Counted from the stretch's first letter, positions 36,202-48,179 are shown. The stretch: 64,000 bases of DNA from Homalodisca vitripennis (GCF_021130785.1 NC_060215.1:115592501-115656500), one strand, 5' to 3'. Numbers and translations are program-made. The notes: generated from the letters alone by a model not told the origin.

Positions 36202-36625
36202 GACGGGTGATTGGCCAACTACCGATGTAGCCGTGCCACGGACGCTAGACGGTTGTTACAACTTGCGACCGAACAACATGCAAGTTCAAGTTGAGGTACA
36301 CGTGTACCAACTTACTCGACATGCTAAACTTTTCCTTAAGAATTCTACTAATAATATGCATTGTACAAAACAGGATCGATGATTATACTATCACACTGCA
36401 ATCTCAAGTTGAGGTACACGTCTATTAGCATCCTTGGCTAGTCAAACTTGCATTTAGGGATTTGATGAATTACAAATACACTACGATCACGACGAGTGAT
36501 TTGACCAGTAATCGATGTACTTTGTCTTGGACGCCATGGTTGATACAACCTGGACCTGGACAACGAAAACACTGAAACTGAGGTACAAATATACGGATTC
36601 GTTCTAGAAAAACAGTTTCTCCGGA
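36202..36625 (+). repeat. Two diverged copies of a ~130-bp unit plus a partial copy
   Basis: Copy A runs about 36202-36336 and copy B about 36491-36620. Both begin GACG-G/A-GTGATT, share CGATGTA, GGACGC and GTTGNTACAAC in the same order, and end with an AACTGAGGTACA-like or AAGTTGAGGTACACG block. The end block recurs a third time at 36404-36420 between them. Copy A's end includes the perfect palindrome GGTACACGTGTACC (36295-36308). Divergence is substantial, so the duplication is old. A 69-codon minus-strand frame here has no recognisable domain. It may be a fragment of an interspersed repeat with internal modules. Confidence 0.6.
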
Positions 36626-36689
36626 ACTGTTTCGAAAACAGATGACTAAACTTTGCCTAAACTTTATACAGTAATGCACTTTAACAATT

Positions 36690-37100
36690 TTATATATTTA
36701 TTTATTAATTCACGGTAAACCCATTACATACAAAGATTGCACAAATTAGTAGAAAAAGCTGAATAGAATAATAAATACTAAAGAAGTTAAAAATAATTAT
36801 GATTATAGTACCAGAATAATTTGAACTAATTGCATAGGAATAATAATAATTTAAATGTAGACGACGTAATAATAATAACATATCAACAATGTATTAAAAT
36901 TAAATAATATATAACAACAATATAATAATAAATACTATGATAACAACGATATAAAGTAAATAATTTGAATAGCAATAACAGCAGTAAATAATTAGAAAAT
37001 TTTTAACTTAATAATAAATAATTTGATAACAATAACATAACAACAGTTAAAAAAAATGAAGCAGTAGCATAAAAATATCAAAAAATAAATATCTATAATA
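36690..37100. repeat. Low-complexity AAT/AAC-rich tract
   Basis: About 400 bp are dominated by A/T with repeating AATAATAAT, AACAACA and AATAACA words, an imperfect trinucleotide-like simple sequence. There is no coding potential. Confidence 0.7.
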
Positions 37101-37779
37101 ATACACTATTAAATTTTGTGTGCAATCTTTCTTATGTTGCTTATTTGCTCAGTTTTCTCGTATCATTAATTACTGATATGTGTTCTCTAATTTATGATAT
37201 GAAGTTTTTCTGACGAATAATTACTAATATATATACTAATATTAGTTTTACATTTTAATGTATTATTGAACCTACTTTAGTAAAATGATCTTAATTTTTT
37301 TCCTTGAAAACAATGTTAAACTTCATGCGGTTGTACGATTTTATTTTTAGTCATAGAATTTTGGAGATGTCACATTTTAAAGATATTATTAAAACGCATT
37401 TTTAGTTTTGTCGATATTGATATGGGTTATTTAAAAAAATCAAACCTTGTACTTCACTGTTTAAATATTCAAAATATATACACTTACAAAAAATATTAGA
37501 AAGGTTTGGTTGGTATTGATAATATATCTTTAAAATGTACTTAAATGTATCAAGTAACGCTACGATCAAAAATAGGGCCAAAACTGCATGAGATTTTTAT
37601 GGGGAAACACTGAAGGTCATTCTACTATAGCCAACCCTTAAGTAATTATTGTGCAAACTACTGGTGTTGAATAATTGTTGATGCAAAAGTTAGCTTTGTA
37701 GACACACATGATACAAAACACTGTAATATGTTTTATCATCTGCTTTGAAACAAATCGCCTTGCTTGATGCTCGGAAATA
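37101..37779. other. AT-rich non-coding stretch
   Basis: Nothing recognised. Confidence 0.7.
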
Positions 37780-38460
37780 CAGCGACTCCCAAGTTTCCAC
37801 TGAAGTTTAATCGCACGGCAAACAATTAACTAAACTATAAAGCCGGGTATAAATGAAACCAACAGACTCGGAATGGCATGCCTCACACCTTGGCTTACCA
37901 GGGGAGCCTGTATAAAACATGGGATCCCGCCTGAACAGAGGTAATCAGAGCCGCTTCACTCCGGTAGGGTGGGTTCTCGGGGGACGGTGGTGGGGGGGGG
38001 GGCGAGCGACCCGTCAATAGTTCGTCAGGTAGTACAAGTTGCAATTTCATTACAGGGGGTAGCCGCACTCACTTTAATCGACTCCTGGACCCACAGGCAC
38101 TTTAATTTTAAATAGAGCCACAACGGCGGAAAACAACCCTTTAGGGAGTCGGTGATACATTCGCGCGCGGAACCACTTCAAAATTGAGTCCTTAATCAAC
38201 ACCGCGCGCAAATTTGATTTATTTCCGCCGCGGCTGCGCCCGCCTCAGCCTTCGTTATCAGATAAAGCCGGTCCGCCCCGAGTTAAGATATTACCAGCTG
38301 AGCCCCTGATTTACTGCGCTGCTGCAGTGGTAATCAGCGGCCATATAAGAATACGTGAATAATGTCGCGCAACTCACCCTGAGCAGTACTTTATACCCTC
38401 AGCTTTCAATGCGGGCCCATGAGATCGTAATCGATACAAAGCAGACGCACCTTAATATGA
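37780..38460. other. Large GC/CpG-rich island with GATA-type motifs
   Basis: This block of roughly 680 bp includes an 11-base G run (37992-38002), CGCGCG words and a compact GTTATCAGATAAAGC (two inverted GATA cores) near 38256. AACCACTTC (Runt-like) lies near 38170. It has no frame long enough to note on either strand despite its GC content, which favours regulatory over coding use. Its role as an enhancer or promoter is inference. Confidence 0.4.
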
Positions 38461-38801
38461 TAAAAATTCAATAACGATGAATCATGACGACAGTTTCGAC
38501 TTACTGTCTTTGTAAAACGTGATATTCTTGAGAACGTTTAAAGACAGGTTGATTCGAAACGATGGTAAAACATTGGTCGAGTATTAAAGTTACTACTATG
38601 AGTTGAGCCCTAAAATTTGTATTTTTCCATTTAATTAACCAGGATTTGTTATACTCAATTTTTCGCCTCTTAGAACACAAGTTAGACTACTAACTTCGAA
38701 TTTGAGTTGATATCGATGCTTCTTGTGTGAATTATCTAAAATATTTCTAAATTTAAGTCATGATTTTCAATATTATGGCTACATTTTTTATGTTATATAT
38801 A

Positions 38802-38805
<4 letters not shown>
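38461..38805. other. AT-rich non-coding stretch
   Basis: Nothing recognised before the T tract. Confidence 0.7.

Positions 38806-38865
<60 letters not shown>
38806..38865 (-). repeat. 60-base poly-T tract (poly-A on minus strand)
   Basis: An uninterrupted run of 60 T follows a short TA run. A pure homopolymer of this length often marks the poly-A tail of a retroposed sequence, which would then lie at 38866 onward on the minus strand. I found no matching target duplication or recognisable retroelement body, so origin by slippage is equally possible. The chance frame across it encodes only a Phe run. Length may be uncertain because of sequencing. Confidence 0.85.
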
Positions 38866-38868
<3 letters not shown>

Positions 38869-40414
38869 AGCAGTTAACCGCGGCTTACTGTCAAGCTTAC
38901 TCTATACTTTCAAGACTATAAATGTTAAAATATAAATAGAGGTTAAATTTATAAACATATGGTTCTGCTGTTATCAACCAATGTTTACACAATACAATTT
39001 ATGCCACTTAACGGGCTCTTTCAACCTGTACTATTATGTATGAGTAAAATCTATTTTCGTGTTGTTTTAATAATCAAACTTTATTTTATATATATTATTT
39101 TTACACACGATCCATTCATTTGTTGACGTAGGTTTTTGTAATAAGAAGGAAATATGTTTTATAACTAAGAGGTAGGCTAATTAACAATGGTTGTAGTAGA
39201 CGTATTCAATTATGCTTAATAATTTACCACTAAGTTTAAAGTTTGTAACTTTTGATTGGATTTTCAGATCGACAATATTTAAAAACCACTTGCTAAACTT
39301 GAAAATTTAGAAATTACCTTCATTGAAACTCTTTTATTTTATACGTTTAATCTATCACATTTTTGTCATAATGTTTAGTCACTCTTTACTATTACTATGA
39401 TCAAGAAGCGTTATAAAAGTGTTAGTTTTTTTATTTTAATGTAGTGTTGGTTCACAAGTAAAACATTTACACACTGGCAGCTCACTATTTTACTTCACTC
39501 AATCAATTAAGTAATCGCTCGATTTCAGTACACATATTTCCAGCGCAGTTATTGGGACTGTACATGGGTATGTCGGAAATGGCTTTGGAAACAGCCCCTC
39601 TTTTGTATTTGTCATACACCACGGAGTGTTTCCGTGTATCAATTCTATTTATTCCAGCTGACCGAGTTGGTGTGACGTTTTTATTTAAACATTAATTTAG
39701 AGCATTGTCTTATCAAAGTATATATTATCATTGTAATTTCACTGAGAACTCAACTGTTGCAATGTCGAAATTAAATTATACTCCTAAATTCCGTATAAAG
39801 GATTCTTTATTAAATAAGATTGATCCTAGTTTGGAAACAAACAACAAATGCAACCAGTAAACAAACTTTTACGAATCGTAATGGAATAATGAATCAAACT
39901 AGCTACTAAAATACTGCTTTTACTAAGGGTTAAGTCTTTGTTTGATTTTTTTTTTTTTTTAATAAACTTCAGCGTATAATTTACCGAAGTTTAAATTAAA
40001 ACTATTTATGTTCACGAATAGTACAAAATCCCGCGATTTTCAACTGAAAATTTGTGGTTCAGTAAAGCATAAAGTATATGTTACATTAAATAGCAGGCAA
40101 CACATCATGTTGCATAAATATAGAACTCAATAAATAATTATTAATTGTATGTTTATTTTTTTATTTGTGGTGTATTAGTTATAGGTTGTTATTAGATTAT
40201 AAAATGGCTCTACTGATGGTTTTTTGTGTTAATTTAAATTAACTCTGATACTAAATTTGTATTTGTAGCGCTTAGGTTAAATGTCCAATGTCTATTATTT
40301 AATAAAATATGTATATTAATCTTACTAAAATCATTCACCTCTCATCGTAATTCGAACATGCTAGTGAACCAGTCACCAATTTCTGAATAACCTCATGTTT
40401 TAAAACCATGTAAC

Positions 40415-40418
<4 letters not shown>
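38866..40418. other. AT-rich non-coding stretch
   Basis: No gene was recognised. A somewhat GC-richer patch at 39525-39680 and a T run at about 39947-39960 are the only visible features. Confidence 0.65.
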
Positions 40419-40462
<44 letters not shown>

Positions 40463-40475
40463 TATATATATATAT
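40419..40475. repeat. Interrupted (TA)n microsatellite
   Basis: (TA)20 at 40419-40458 is followed by a one-step break and a further TA run to 40475. ACTAATTA-like text flanks it on both sides, making the whole locus nearly palindromic. Confidence 0.93.
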
Positions 40476-40628
40476 TTATACTAATTACTTTTACTTCTTG
40501 TAATTTAGCAAAAAACATTTGATTAAAAATGTATCATTCAAAAAGAACTGTGACTAATATTTTAAAACAAAATAACTTAAATTGTTCCTCTTAGTCCTAT
40601 TATTATTCTTGTTCATTGAATTATTTAA

Positions 40629-41712
40629 CCCATTCAAGACATTGGACGGGCAGTTTCCGTCCTTCACTTCGCGCGGTTCAACGACTATAGACGGGCCGTG
40701 CCCGTCCGCTAGACATGACATCGACGTAGTTGAATATATTGCCGATAGATCACAGAGGCATTCACATTTACTGTATATTTTGTTCTCAATATTCTAGTCT
40801 ATGTTTTTCTTCTTCTTCGTTGCTGAAAATCATCTGATATTGCCTCAAATCATCTTGGCAAAACAGCTTTCTTTCGTTTGTAAACAGTCAAGATGGCGTC
40901 TCGCGACCGGAATGATGTTTTCGTAAATTCGGATGATTTTGCGGCTTACGTTGTTAATGTTTTAGATGAAGTGGTGATGAGGAATGTGACAGTGAACAAG
41001 ATGACATGATACGTGAAAATAATTAAATGTCTGATGGTACAAACGTTGACAGCAGTGATAATGAAAGTGATGATAACCCACCGGCTAGGCCTTGTGATTT
41101 TGCGTGAAGTGTTGGACCAAATACTGTTAGTACAATGCGTTTTTACTGGCAATTATGGAATAAATCCTATCATTTCGAGGTAGTTAAGAGAAAACTGCAC
41201 TGAATCAGATGTGTTCAATCACTTCTGTGACGAAACCTGTTGGGCTCAGGTAACCCGTTGGTAGGCTTCCCGCTTGTGGAGAATCACCACTGCGGCTTCA
41301 AGGAAAGTTTTGGGGGCATTTTATTGAAAAGATACCTCCAACCACCAAAGCCAGGCCCTCAAGAAAATGTAAAGTTTGTGCCTCACAGGGGAAAAGAAGT
41401 AAAACAGTGTACCAATGTAAAAAGTGTCATGTTCCACTTCATCTGGGAACATGTTTTGAGGTGTTTCACATCCGAACCAACTTCTAAAGATGTATATTAA
41501 AAATTTGTAAATGGTTGTAAATATATTTATATAAAAAAAACTAATATTTTGTGTTCATACAATAACAAGGAATAACTAGAGTAAATGTATACTATTCATA
41601 GCATGTTATACATGAAGTGTTATGCAATGTGCACCTGTTTTTACACGAAAGCATGGAAAATATCCAGTTCTGTAGTCCAAAAATTATAGTAATTTATTCA
41701 GTCACGAATGGG
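40629..41712 (+). mobile_element. Non-autonomous piggyBac element with TTAA duplication
   Basis: The element is bounded by TTAA on both sides (40625-40628 and 41713-41716), the obligate piggyBac target. It starts CCCATTC and ends GAATGGG, a perfect 7-bp terminal inverted repeat that extends imperfectly (CCCATTCAAGACAT against CCCATTCGTGACTG). Two short palindromic sub-terminal blocks lie near the left end, GGACGGGCAGTTTCCGTCC at 40644-40662 and GACGGGCCGTGCCCGTCC at 40690-40707. At 1,084 bp it is well under half the length of autonomous members of the family. It keeps only the ends of the transposase gene, so it could move only with an enzyme supplied by another copy. Internal deletion is the usual origin. 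Confidence 0.93.
40893..41487 (+). pseudogene. piggyBac transposase, internally deleted and frameshifted
   Basis: The 5' end begins at an ATG in GTCAAGATGG context and reads MASRDRNDVF, followed by an acidic region (DEECDSEQDDM and SSDNESDD), as in the disordered N-terminus of piggyBac transposases. A frameshift near 40970 and stop codons interrupt it. The large DDD catalytic core is missing. A 77-codon frame from 41254 to the TAA at 41485-41487 restores the family C-terminus: SPLRLQGKFWGHF, then a cysteine-rich zinc-binding domain CKVC-x12-CKKCH-x3-H-x3-C ending FEVFH. This domain binds the terminal repeats and helps target DNA in active enzymes. The retained C-terminus is remarkably clean compared with the broken N-terminus. 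Confidence 0.92.
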
Positions 41713-41716
41713 TTAA

Positions 41717-42789
41717 AAATATATCCAGAATATTATAAAATTAATTAGTTTTGTATTTCAGACTAATGTGACAGATCAATACCATTCATTTAATTTATCA
41801 ATTATTATTATAACTGCAGTTTTTTTTTTTTTTACGTATGATTACTTTCATTTTTTTAATTATGGAAATACTTTCTTGTTCAACAGTCCTGCTATAGTTT
41901 GAAATATATATCTCGATAACGGACTAAATATGTTCCTTTGTAAACCTACAAGAACACATATGCGTCTAACAAACTATAAGGTCATACATAGCTTACTATT
42001 ACCTCATAGCCATATACTATGTTGATTAAAGCGCCATTACAACAAATAATTGGTAGTATAGTTCTCATGCGGTAGTAAACCTACTTCTTAGAAAGTCATA
42101 CACCCCATTACGAGCTCTCGAGTTAACTATTAACTTAGCTAGGCATTTTCTTTCTCCATTATTGGAAATATAAGCGCAAATCCGGGTTAAAGGTAATGTT
42201 GGAATCGTCATATACACGATTATTTTTATTTATAAAATTTTTATACTCCCAGTCATACATTAATGTACATAAAATTTTAGCAAGCGATTGGAAAAGAAAA
42301 GTATGTTATTCTTTAAGTTAATGAATGTATAAGAAATTTTATGATATTTTAGTACATAGATAACTTTGAAATATAGAAATTAACAACAGCTAAAACAAGC
42401 GCATTGTCGTAATTAAGGACATTGACCAACATGTATTTATTTCTCTATACATACATATTGTTTAAAGTATTTAATATTGGGCATCACTTTAGACTGTGAC
42501 TTTAAGTAACATATTTAATACAACTGAGTGGTTTAACAGCACAAAATGTGTTATTTTAATACAGATTATTGATATTAAATAAAAAGCACGAATTTATAAA
42601 TGAAAGGGTGGTTTGCCTATAATAACGTCTTCAAGAAGTATGTTTTATAATTTATGATATCAAATGCAAGCAATATCTTACTTTTTTATGCTGTTCCTGA
42701 TTAGTAGACCTTGACCTTTCATAATAAAATACATAACTTTGCAACTAATGGCAAATTCCACTTTTTTAGCTTATATGTATTGAAACGAA
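41717..42789. other. AT-rich non-coding stretch
   Basis: Nothing recognised apart from a T run at about 41820-41834. Confidence 0.7.
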
Positions 42790-43260
42790 TGACAAGGTGT
42801 CTGTCGCTGCCATATTTCTACCCTGGTCGCAAACATGTTTTCTGTTGTGGAAGGCGCTCGCTGAAGTGGTTAAGAATCGACCTAGAAACGATCCAATTAA
42901 ATTAATGCCGGTAAACAATTTCAACATATCGCCAAATTTATCACGGCTAACGTTCAACACCGGTGATAAATTGATAAATCGGAGTGAATTAATAGTGGCA
43001 ATAAATAAATTCAGCGGCCGTGTCATTATAATAATTACGCGGCGGAAAGAGTCAGTAGCTGAGCGGCGAACATTAGCCTCGCAATGGCAGCCGTCCATCA
43101 CCGATGTTATCAGAAGGTGTGATAATGATAAGGTAATTACAGCTGATTATACGTGACGTCACAAGCACTGGACGGCGTGGCGCGGTGGCGCGGTACACAG
43201 CGATCTGGGCGCGTTGTACCTGAAGACGCGGTACACAGAAGTGGAACTGTTGCTGGTTTT
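42790..43260. promoter_or_regulatory. Candidate enhancer: six TGATAA sites, homeodomain cores and a CRE
   Basis: TGATAA or its complement occurs at 42938-42943, 42964-42969, 42972-42977, 43107-43112, 43120-43125 and 43126-43131. TAATTA/TTAATT-type cores lie between them (about 42895, 42988, 43030, 43134). A perfect cAMP-response element TGACGTCA is at 43154-43161. The block is GC-richer than its flanks. Opposed 111- and 119-codon frames span it, but the plus frame starts at a non-ATG codon and neither is recognised. Dense GATA plus homeodomain plus CREB-type sites is the normal make-up of an animal enhancer. Function remains inference without conservation or chromatin data. Confidence 0.45.
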
Positions 43261-44837
43261 CACTTCAAATAAGAAGAAAATAAAGTGTAATTTTAACTTA
43301 AGTGATCGTTATTCTTACCAATCAGCTAACACATTTGAAAGCTCGCTACTGGTCTACAGCGTAAAAGTGAAAGAAAATATTGATGGAAAACGCCTGCTCC
43401 ACCATCTAACATTGATGTGTCTAATTGCGTGGACCATAAATTCACTAAATTATACAGTATGTGTGGTGTAATTATAAAATAAAACTCGGTTTATTTAAAT
43501 ATAAATACTTGACTACTCACGATATGTGTATCCGGGGCCAGTTCATTGGTAGTTCTTTCCTATGTATAATAGAGACCTTCAAATCACCACATGAGATCAT
43601 GAGAATGAAGGATAACAAACAACGTGAAAAGCCGAAAACGTGGCAAGGCACACTGACCCAGTTCCGAATGTTGATTCACTCCTGCTCTAATCCCGGCCGG
43701 AAAGGAACTGAACGACCTAAATAATGTTTCCGGGAGCTCGGAGGGGTGTCCACTATACGCTGCCATAACGGGACCTCTGCCCCCATTTGATGGTTTGTGT
43801 ATTTACCAGCCCATAACTGGGGCGAATCGATGGCCTTCGCGGAAGGAAGTTCCATTCACAAGTTGGAACCGTGTTCGTCCGTTCCATCATTTAAATAGAA
43901 GCCTCTTAGGGAAAATACAGTAACATATAAATCCTGAGTCTTACAGAATTGTAGTTTTAGCTCAGCAGATATATTTCTTTTTGTAATTTGTTTTACTGTA
44001 ATAAATATTACACTAACTTACTCTCTATTTTGATGCAATAGAGGGATGAGATATGGGGAGGGTGGGAAATAAACATAGTTTCATTATGGAAAATCATTCT
44101 GATTTTATCATGCAATACAAAAAATGTTATTGCTTAAATTGTGCAATATTGCACGCTACTTATTTATAATACATAAAAATTATTAAATACAAAATTATAA
44201 AATGATAATGACTATATGTGCAAGCAAATATATAAAATGCGTTTTAATTCTACTGCATAATAAAGTGTAAACTAATATCCATAAACTGAAATAAGTTTAA
44301 AATAAAAAATATATGTACTGTGAAATCAATCACTTTATTTTTATTTCGTGCTTTAATTAAGTTAACTGTCAAAATTTTTTCACGCTGTACAATTAAAAGC
44401 CCACGAAACTAAGTTGAATTTTGAAAATAATTTTAGGAGACAATAACTAGTTGTAATCTTAATAAATGTAGCCTACTGTTCGTGTCAGATTTTGTTTACC
44501 ATAAAACTAGAACTTTGAGCGTTAAGCTGTTTTACAACCCCAGATTATCGATGGGTATTCTTCACCATTTATAAACTTGAGGATCCAGCCAGTGGATTTT
44601 CTCACTGGATATAGGCCACTTCCCGTGAGAACGGGGCAAGGCGAGAGGTCCGAGGTCAAAGAAAAATCACCCCGCCCATATTCGGCAGTGACAAGTAGAC
44701 TCAGTTGATGTAGACAAATGGATTTTTAAAACACCTCAATAGGAACACAATTAGTTTCCAGTCCACAGGTAGGTTTTGAGTGACGCCTGAGTAAAAGTCA
44801 TTAATACTAATCGATCCTATCTCTTTGTGTGGAACGA
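43261..44837. other. AT-rich stretch with a GC-richer patch at 43680-43890
   Basis: No gene was recognised. The patch at 43680-43890 has CCGG-containing words but no frame or repeat. A second moderately GC-rich spot lies at 44580-44700. Confidence 0.6.
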
Positions 44838-45130
44838 AAAAATGAAATTAATTCCTCCTCGGTGGGGGGAGAGGGGTAAACCGGAGGGGACCAGCTGATG
44901 CCCACCTGGCACGGCAGATGTGAGCTCGTAAAATGGGAGATGTCTTTCTGTTCGCGAGGCCGTGCCGCTGCGGCTGTGGCGACGGGCCGCCATTTCGCCA
45001 GGGGTGAACTACCCTCCTCGAACTCTCCCCCTCCTTCCCTTTCGCCCTTCCTAGTAGCCCTTTCCTTTCGTCGGCCATCATCTCTGACCGGTTTAGGTTC
45101 GCTCGGCTCGCCTCCGACTTCAATCTTTGA
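44838..45130. other. CpG-rich island
   Basis: GGGGGGAGAGGGG near 44865 is followed by CpG-dense sequence with GCCGCCATTTCG (YY1/Pho-like core) near 44987 and a CT-rich tract at 45020-45060. An ATG frame (44898-45287, plus) of 129 codons is the longest in the window, but it changes from Arg/Ser/Pro-rich to hydrophobic exactly where the island ends, and a 91-codon minus frame overlaps it. I regard both as chance and the block as a possible promoter or enhancer. Confidence 0.35.
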
Positions 45131-46678
45131 TTGTGCTTTGTGTTGGTCGGATCTTAATGAAGTGTGTGTTGCCTTTTTAGTTCATTTGGATATTTTCTTT
45201 TTGATGATGGAAATTGTTACTGGATTATCTCAGGTTGGAATGTGGATTTGTTATTGTTTTATTCCTCCTTCAGCCATTCAATTGTAATATTATTTGCATG
45301 CCTTTAGAACCAATCAATTAAGATTTAACTTCACTTTAAAAAAACACGTTTACCAAATACACTGATAGACTAAAGTGAATGTGTAGCAATTATATATACT
45401 GTAGTTTGTATAAGTTAATTATAGATGAACCATGTTTTATTATTGATATGCTTCATTTGTGTTTATAGCTCTTCAACTCAAAGACAATTCTATACCACAA
45501 CCGCTATTATCTTTGATGTGAAACGTATTATACTTTTAAGGTTTAATTTAATGTATATACCTCAAGTTTGAATTGTATAATAATCTGGTCACTCCTTTTC
45601 TGAACTGCATTACACTCAGTAATTCACAAAATGGGCAATACATTGAATTTCTGAACCGATAATAGAATTGATATATAACACATATTGTTATTACAGTTTT
45701 AAATGAATAGTTGGCATGACGGTAATAGAGCTAGCCAAACCAAACTAAGTCAATCAATCATTGGCCATGTTGAGCGGCACTCACACTCACACTAGGCCTG
45801 ATGTACAGTGTACAACATCACAGTCCGTCTGTACAACATTACATGGCACAGCCGGCTGGATGTTGACCTGGTAGACTTGATTTATCAGCCAATTGTCAAC
45901 TAAACATTATTGACTTACTTGTCCAAAACACATTCCATTCTAAGACGATTGTAATATTCACTTACGCAATGCATGAATTTCCAAAAGTTTGTATGAGTTT
46001 GTTGAATAAAATAGCTTGTATTTTAATTTTATGTTATTGGTTGCACTTAGACAATATTATATTCAATAATTATTATATTGTATTGAAATTGTTAGAATTA
46101 CTTCGGTACAGAACAACAAATCCAACAACTTTAATTTAATATTAAATTAATTTAAAGTTTACAATCAAATCAGCGATTTAAAGTTGTTAAATGAATTAAT
46201 AATACACAATTATTCCAATTCACATGTAAACATTTAGTTTTAAATTTATTTATTTATGTTTGATTTTATAGTAATACATTACCTTTTAGTTAAATACAAC
46301 AATTAGGAATTTAATACATTATGTGTGAGTCACTTGTTTACCTAACCTATGCAAATGTAAACTTTGTCGTAATATACAAATTTAATGAAATTGTATGAAC
46401 TTTCTGGAATTTTTATTGAATAAATTATGTGTCTGACATCCGCTTGAATAATCTTTTATACCAAATCTGGGCATTTTACAATCTTTTATGATCCTTTATT
46501 ATTTTAATACTCCGTATTAAATTTAAGCAGCCTACTCCTTTATTAATCACACGATAATTTGAAAGCTCATTTTAAAAGCTGTATTCTAGCCGAGTTTATC
46601 TTAAATGCACCTTATCTACGGTTTACTAACCAGAACGTCCAAGACATGTTCATAATCTTTTTTTGACATGCATACAAA

Positions 46679-46681
<3 letters not shown>
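45131..46681. other. AT-rich non-coding stretch with imperfect inverted AT repeats
   Basis: No gene was recognised. Around 46126-46190, AACAACTTTAA-type text is followed by TTTAAAGTT and again TTTAAAGTTGTT, giving nested imperfect inverted repeats of low complexity. A GC-richer spot at 45780-45880 contains several TGTACA words. Confidence 0.55.

Positions 46682-46733
<52 letters not shown>
46682..46733. repeat. (TA)26 microsatellite
   Basis: An uninterrupted TA array of about 52 bases, followed by TACATATATACATA. Confidence 0.92.
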
Positions 46734-46739
<6 letters not shown>

Positions 46740-47139
46740 TACATACTATTTATACTACTTGTAAATATTTATATATACCATAATTTATTAGATTGAATTC
46801 TTTTCGAGTAATGGAAATGACATCTATATATATCAGCATTAACCTAGAAAACAGTTTATTAAGTAAAATAAACTAAAATATTGTTATTTTAACGTTTGAT
46901 AAATAATTTTTTAGTTTATTCCAAATGTATTTTAAATTTTTTTATTTCTTCTGGTCACATTTTTGACACTGACAAGTGAATTTTATATACATCATTATAT
47001 CGAAAAATCTCAGGTTGTAGGAATACTGATGTAAATACATAATATACCTTAAGATAATAGGGAATTTCACTAGTTTTTGCTTTGACTTTTTGTTATGTAT
47101 ATTCTCTATTACGTATGAGATTACAATTTCCACACACCC
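46734..47139. other. AT-rich non-coding stretch
   Basis: Nothing recognised. Confidence 0.7.
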
Positions 47140-47440
47140 GCCTTCGAGCCATCGCGGGTCCAAATCACGGCTCCTTCTTTCCTTCCACTAACGGAACCCG
47201 GAGTGAACAAAGATGGGTTTTTTGCCGGTCAGAATATTTGTCCTGAGGGCCATCATTCGGTGCAGACATGTTTGAGGAAATTCCCTCTTGTTCGGTATTA
47301 CAGGTAAGAGTTTTTTTCACCACCCCGGGGTTTCAGATAATGGTCAGCGTAATTCGAAGGTCAGTTTTTTACCCCGGTTGTCAGTCTGTGATTTGTGTGG
47401 GGTGGCTGGGGCAGGGGTTCTTTTGGGTCAGTAAGACGTC
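47140..47440 (+). other. GC-richer block with consensus splice donor (possible short exon)
   Basis: CAG followed by GTAAGAG at 47303/47304 is a consensus splice donor. An ATG at 47268 opens twelve in-frame codons ending exactly at that CAG, so a short first coding exon in phase 0 is possible. Such 8-base donor matches are expected about once in this window by chance. No acceptor or continuing exon was found downstream. Confidence 0.18.
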
Positions 47441-48179
47441 CTGAACTCTTGTCAGAGCGTCACCACTGCTCATACGCACTGGATTCCTTTAACATTGCCA
47501 TACTTACAATACATTCCTTGGTATGATAAAGTCAACAACAACCATTAATTGCCATTGTAGTTTTCATCAATAACACTTTATCCGAACTTTATTTTATTCA
47601 GTCTCTTTGTGGCCTACAATTATCAGCTATTATATTTTGTAATTTTGACCAATAACGCTTCATTCGGACTTTATGTTATTCAGGATTTTCTGTGTAACTT
47701 CGAGGTGGTGCTATTACATTTTTGGTTAAGTTTCTTTAATTCGGAGTCATGACCTATTAATATAACTTCCCTTAAAACGGAAAAAATATAAACACATTAT
47801 CACTCTACAAGCATTTATTGGTATTCCACGTACTGTTATTGTTGTAACTTGTCCGCCATAAGAGTGCTGAGAATGTAAATAAATGTTTTCACTGTACACG
47901 TCAGATATATTGTACATTGCCCCTACAACTGTTAACCATATACTGATTTCAATTTATGAACTGGTATGATCTGATGATCTAGAAAGGACTCTACAACTTG
48001 AATGTATATTTTATTGTTACGAATAAACATTGTATTAATATAATAGTAGTCTATTACATTATGTTTTCCGTGTTGAAGACAGTTGCTTGCATGTATATGC
48101 GCTATAAACAATACTGACATTGTTATATTCTGTTCATAAGTGAATATGTTGAATGTTACATTGTCTCAGGTGTGGATAC
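47441..48179. other. AT-rich non-coding stretch
   Basis: Nothing recognised. Confidence 0.7.

Noticed and set aside
38723..38935. 70-codon frame with a long Phe run
   Set aside because: It is only the translation of the T tract.
42766..43156. Opposed 111- and 119-codon frames
   Set aside because: Both strands are open at once and the plus frame starts at a non-ATG codon. Clustered regulatory motifs explain the block better.
44898..45287. 129-codon ATG frame, the longest in the window
   Set aside because: It runs from a CpG-rich island into AT-rich DNA with an abrupt change in residue type, overlaps a minus-strand frame, and matches no family I recognise.
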